Source: Dyadobacter subterraneus (lineage in GTDB: Bacteria; Bacteroidota; Bacteroidia; Cytophagales; Spirosomataceae). Taken from it: DNA of 6,893 nucleotides. The notes beneath the pieces are model-generated. The model was not told where the DNA came from and searched no databases. It worked only from the letters and a program-made list of their open reading frames with translations. The DNA lies in contig NZ_JACYGY010000007.1 in the NCBI RefSeq assembly GCF_015221875.1, positions 1-6,893 of the forward strand. Direction: 5' to 3'. Both the position numbers and the translations under genes were made by a program. Of this stretch, positions 5,367-6,893 are shown piece after piece (position 1 is the stretch's first letter; the number at the start of each line of letters is the position of its first letter).

Positions 5367-5447
5367 GGTGCAGGGTTGCATAAGAAACCAATCTAAAAAG
5401 TGCCTCTAAGGCTTGGATAGGCATATTTTGTGTTGTATCTTCGGATT

Positions 5448-6782
5448 ATGGAAGATACAGCGACGGACTATAAATTACTTTATGAACAAGAGATTGCTGC
5501 GCATAAAAAGTCGCTGGAATTAATATCCGAAAAAGATGAGCAGATCCAGACTCTGAACTTTCAGCTTGATAAATACAAGCAATATATATTTGGCAAAAAG
5601 AATGAGAAATTAGCCAGTATAAATACGGACGTAAATCAGATCAACCTGTTTGAATTAGGAATCGACCAACCCAAACAGGAAGAACTCTCAGAGCAGGCTG
5701 CTGAAGTTGTCAAGGAAAAAGTACCTGCAAAAAAACGTGAAAAAGGCACGGGTAGAATGATACTTCCTGAGAACCTGCGCCGTGAGATCATTATTATTGA
5801 ACCTACCGAAGACGTTACTGGCTGCACTATCATTGGAGAAGAAGTCACAGAGGTTCTGGACCTGATTCCTGCTGAGTTCTTTGTGAAGCGTTATATCCGC
5901 TACAAATATGCACGTGCCAATGGCGAGGGCATTATAACAGCATCACTTCCAGACCGTGTGATCGAAAAAGGTATCCCTTCTGAAGCTGTAATCGCCCAAA
6001 TGGTTGTCGATAAATATGTTTTCGGTCTTCCACTTCACCGGCAGATTGACAAATACAGACGGTTAGGAGTAAATGTTCCTGCATCCACCGCTTCTGACTG
6101 GATCATTAAAGGATGGCAGCATCTAACTCCGCTGTGGGAGCTTTTAAAACTATTGGTTCTAAACCAGAGATATTTACAAGCCGACGAGTCGCCGCTGAAA
6201 GTACTTGATAGAGACCACAAAAATGGTATCCATCAAGGCTACATGTGGATATATAATGCTCCCTGCGACAAGCTTACACTGTTTGATTACAGGAGAGGTC
6301 GTGATCAGAGTGGGCCCAAGCAAATGCTTGAGGGCTATGCTGGCATACTGCAAGTAGACGGCTACGTCGTCTATGAAAAGCTTTTTGGTAACCATCCAGA
6401 AATTCTTTTAGTCTACTGCATGGCCCATGCTCGACGTCGATTCATAGATGCCTTGAAATACGACGAACAGAAGGCTACTTATGTGCTTGAACGGATGCAG
6501 CTACTTTACGTCCTTGAAAAACAGATGCGGGAAGAGGGGCTGAATTGGGAAGAAAAAACAAAGTTAAGACAGGAAAAATCGATACCGGTTCTCTTAGGGC
6601 TAAAAGAATGGATGACCCAGCAACTTCCACTAGTTATCCCCAAAAGCCCATTAGGTCAGGCTATTGCATACAGCTTACCTCGCTGGGAAGGCCTGAGTGC
6701 GTATGCATTACATGGGCAAATTGAAATTGATAATAATCTCGCTGAGAACGTAATTAGACCCCTCGCGATTGGTTATGGATAG
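5448..6782 (+). pseudogene. tnpC: IS66 transposase TnpC, truncated after the catalytic Glu
   Basis: The DDE transposase of the element. From ATG 5448 it has an N-terminal leucine-zipper-like helix (about residues 10-45), the conserved YIFGKKNEKL, then a strand-rich domain (RREIIIIEPTEDVTGCTIIG) in the place of the IS66 zinc-binding domain but without the usual Cys pairs, then the catalytic core. The three acidic residues are visible: Asp246 (LQADESPLKVL), Asp304 (LQVDGYVVYEKLF) and Glu433 (NNLAENVIRP); CMAHARRRF lies between. The reading then leaves IS66 at LAIG and ends YG-stop, residues supplied by the E element. About 70 C-terminal residues are lost. A GTG at 5430 would add six residues; the ATG was preferred because MEDTATDYKLLYEQEI is the usual start. 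Catalysis is doubtful because the C-terminal block is strongly conserved. Confidence 0.93.
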
Positions 6783-6783
6783 T
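6756..6783. other. Right IS66/E junction, att-like: target, 6-bp spacer, half-site
   Basis: tnpC DNA (6756-6766) is followed by the spacer GATTGG (6767-6772) and then the element half-site TTATGGATAGT (6773-6783). It mirrors the left junction at 111-138: same spacer except the first base, element arm on the opposite side. Together they look like the two att sites of one integration event, with a coupling sequence that differs by one base, as is known for some tyrosine-recombinase elements (CTnDOT, Tn916). Confidence 0.55.
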
Positions 6784-6893
6784 TAAAGATTATGCAAAGC
6801 AATAGTCTAAAATCAATGTTTCCAGGTAGTTGACTCTATATTTCCGATAAATCGCTTTGCATAATATTATTCATTTTCACCTTCAAAAGTTCG
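6773..6893. mobile_element. Terminal part of an E-type element, other end; rest lies right of the window
   Basis: The terminal repeat (6771-6800) matches the complement of 68-97 in 25 of 30 bases: TTATGGATAGT, six bases, TTATGCAAAGC. A further half-site in the opposite sense, GCTTTGCATAA, lies at 6854-6864. Unlike the left end, this one lacks the extra outer palindrome, so the two ends are not symmetric. What lies beyond 6893 is unknown, and whether this and the left end belong to copies of the same element cannot be seen. Confidence 0.6.
6836..6893 (-). CDS. Possible C-terminal end of a gene carried by the E element (partial)
   Basis: On the minus strand an open frame enters from the window edge, reads ELLKVKMNNIMQSDLSEI and ends at TAG 6838-6836. 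It overlaps the half-site at 6854-6864. The gene would end about 55 bases from the element end, a position where integrase genes often finish, but these 18 residues carry no recombinase motif. It is offered only as a possibility. Confidence 0.25.
   Translation of the reverse strand, partial: ELLKVKMNNIMQSDLSEI

Larger units (their letters stand above)
4658..6770 (+). mobile_element. IS66-family insertion sequence, 3' end removed by the E element
   Basis: The copy has a left inverted repeat, tnpA, tnpB and tnpC in the standard order and orientation. It breaks off inside tnpC at the codon for Gly after ...RPLAI. The missing part, about 70 codons and the right inverted repeat, corresponds exactly to the piece at 123-354 on the other side of the window. 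A full copy would be about 2.35 kb, a normal IS66 size. Since the accessory genes are whole and the transposase is cut, it is presumably immobile unless rejoined or helped in trans. Confidence 0.88.

Noticed and set aside
5430..5447. Upstream GTG start for tnpC
   Set aside because: The six added residues (MLYLRI) are not typical of the family; ATG 5448 gives the usual N-terminus.
5086..6395. Several 60-73-residue frames on both strands
   Set aside because: All lie within tnpB or tnpC in other frames.
1..6893. A small circular replicon in which IS66 wraps around the window ends
   Set aside because: The 8-bp sequences outside the two IS66 tips differ, and no replication gene is present. Not fully excluded if the duplication has decayed.

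Overview
The window looks like accessory DNA from a Bacteroidota genome, probably of the Sphingobacteriia (Pedobacter/Mucilaginibacter-like). The signs are AT-rich spacers, few Shine-Dalgarno sequences, an IS66 of the three-gene tnpA-tnpB-tnpC type, a short outer-membrane beta-barrel protein ending in Phe, and remnants of families common in that phylum. No plasmid, phage or resistance gene was seen.

Layout, left to right. 1-121: the end of a mobile element (called E here) that lies mostly outside the window, carrying repeated 11-bp half-sites TTATGYAAAGC. 123-354: the last 71 codons and right inverted repeat of an IS66 tnpC. 385-706: a broken IS110-family transposase (minus strand). 856-953: nested inverted repeats. 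1037-1426: a single-domain response regulator (minus). 1481-1525: a degraded tRNA-Asp-like 5' half. 1554-1877: the broken C-terminus of a 'choice-of-anchor Q'/parallel beta-helix surface protein (minus). 2133-2160: an orphan terminator. 2805-3422: an intact secreted/outer-membrane beta-barrel protein (minus). 4075-4305: a decayed short-chain dehydrogenase fragment. 4487-4651: a fragment of an unrecognised gene next to the next IS66 end. 4658-6770: a second IS66 piece with left inverted repeat, tnpA, tnpB and most of tnpC. 6773-6893: the opposite end of an E-type element, whose first codons truncate tnpC.

The main result is the relation of the two ends. The left tnpC piece begins, and the right one stops, at the same codon (...LAIG / IGRKNY...). 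At both junctions the IS66 DNA meets an E end through a 6-bp spacer, AATTGG on the left and GATTGG on the right. The two E ends are terminal inverted repeats of each other (25 of 30 bases). An 11-6-11 layout of half-site, spacer and half-site is what a Xer/integrase-type tyrosine recombinase would leave. The 4.3 kb between the IS66 ends is thus flanked by two IS66 pieces in direct orientation, each broken at the same position by an E-type element. Only two genes in this interval look intact, the response regulator and the beta-barrel protein; the rest is eroded. No working pathway is encoded, and the interest is in the nested mobile DNA.
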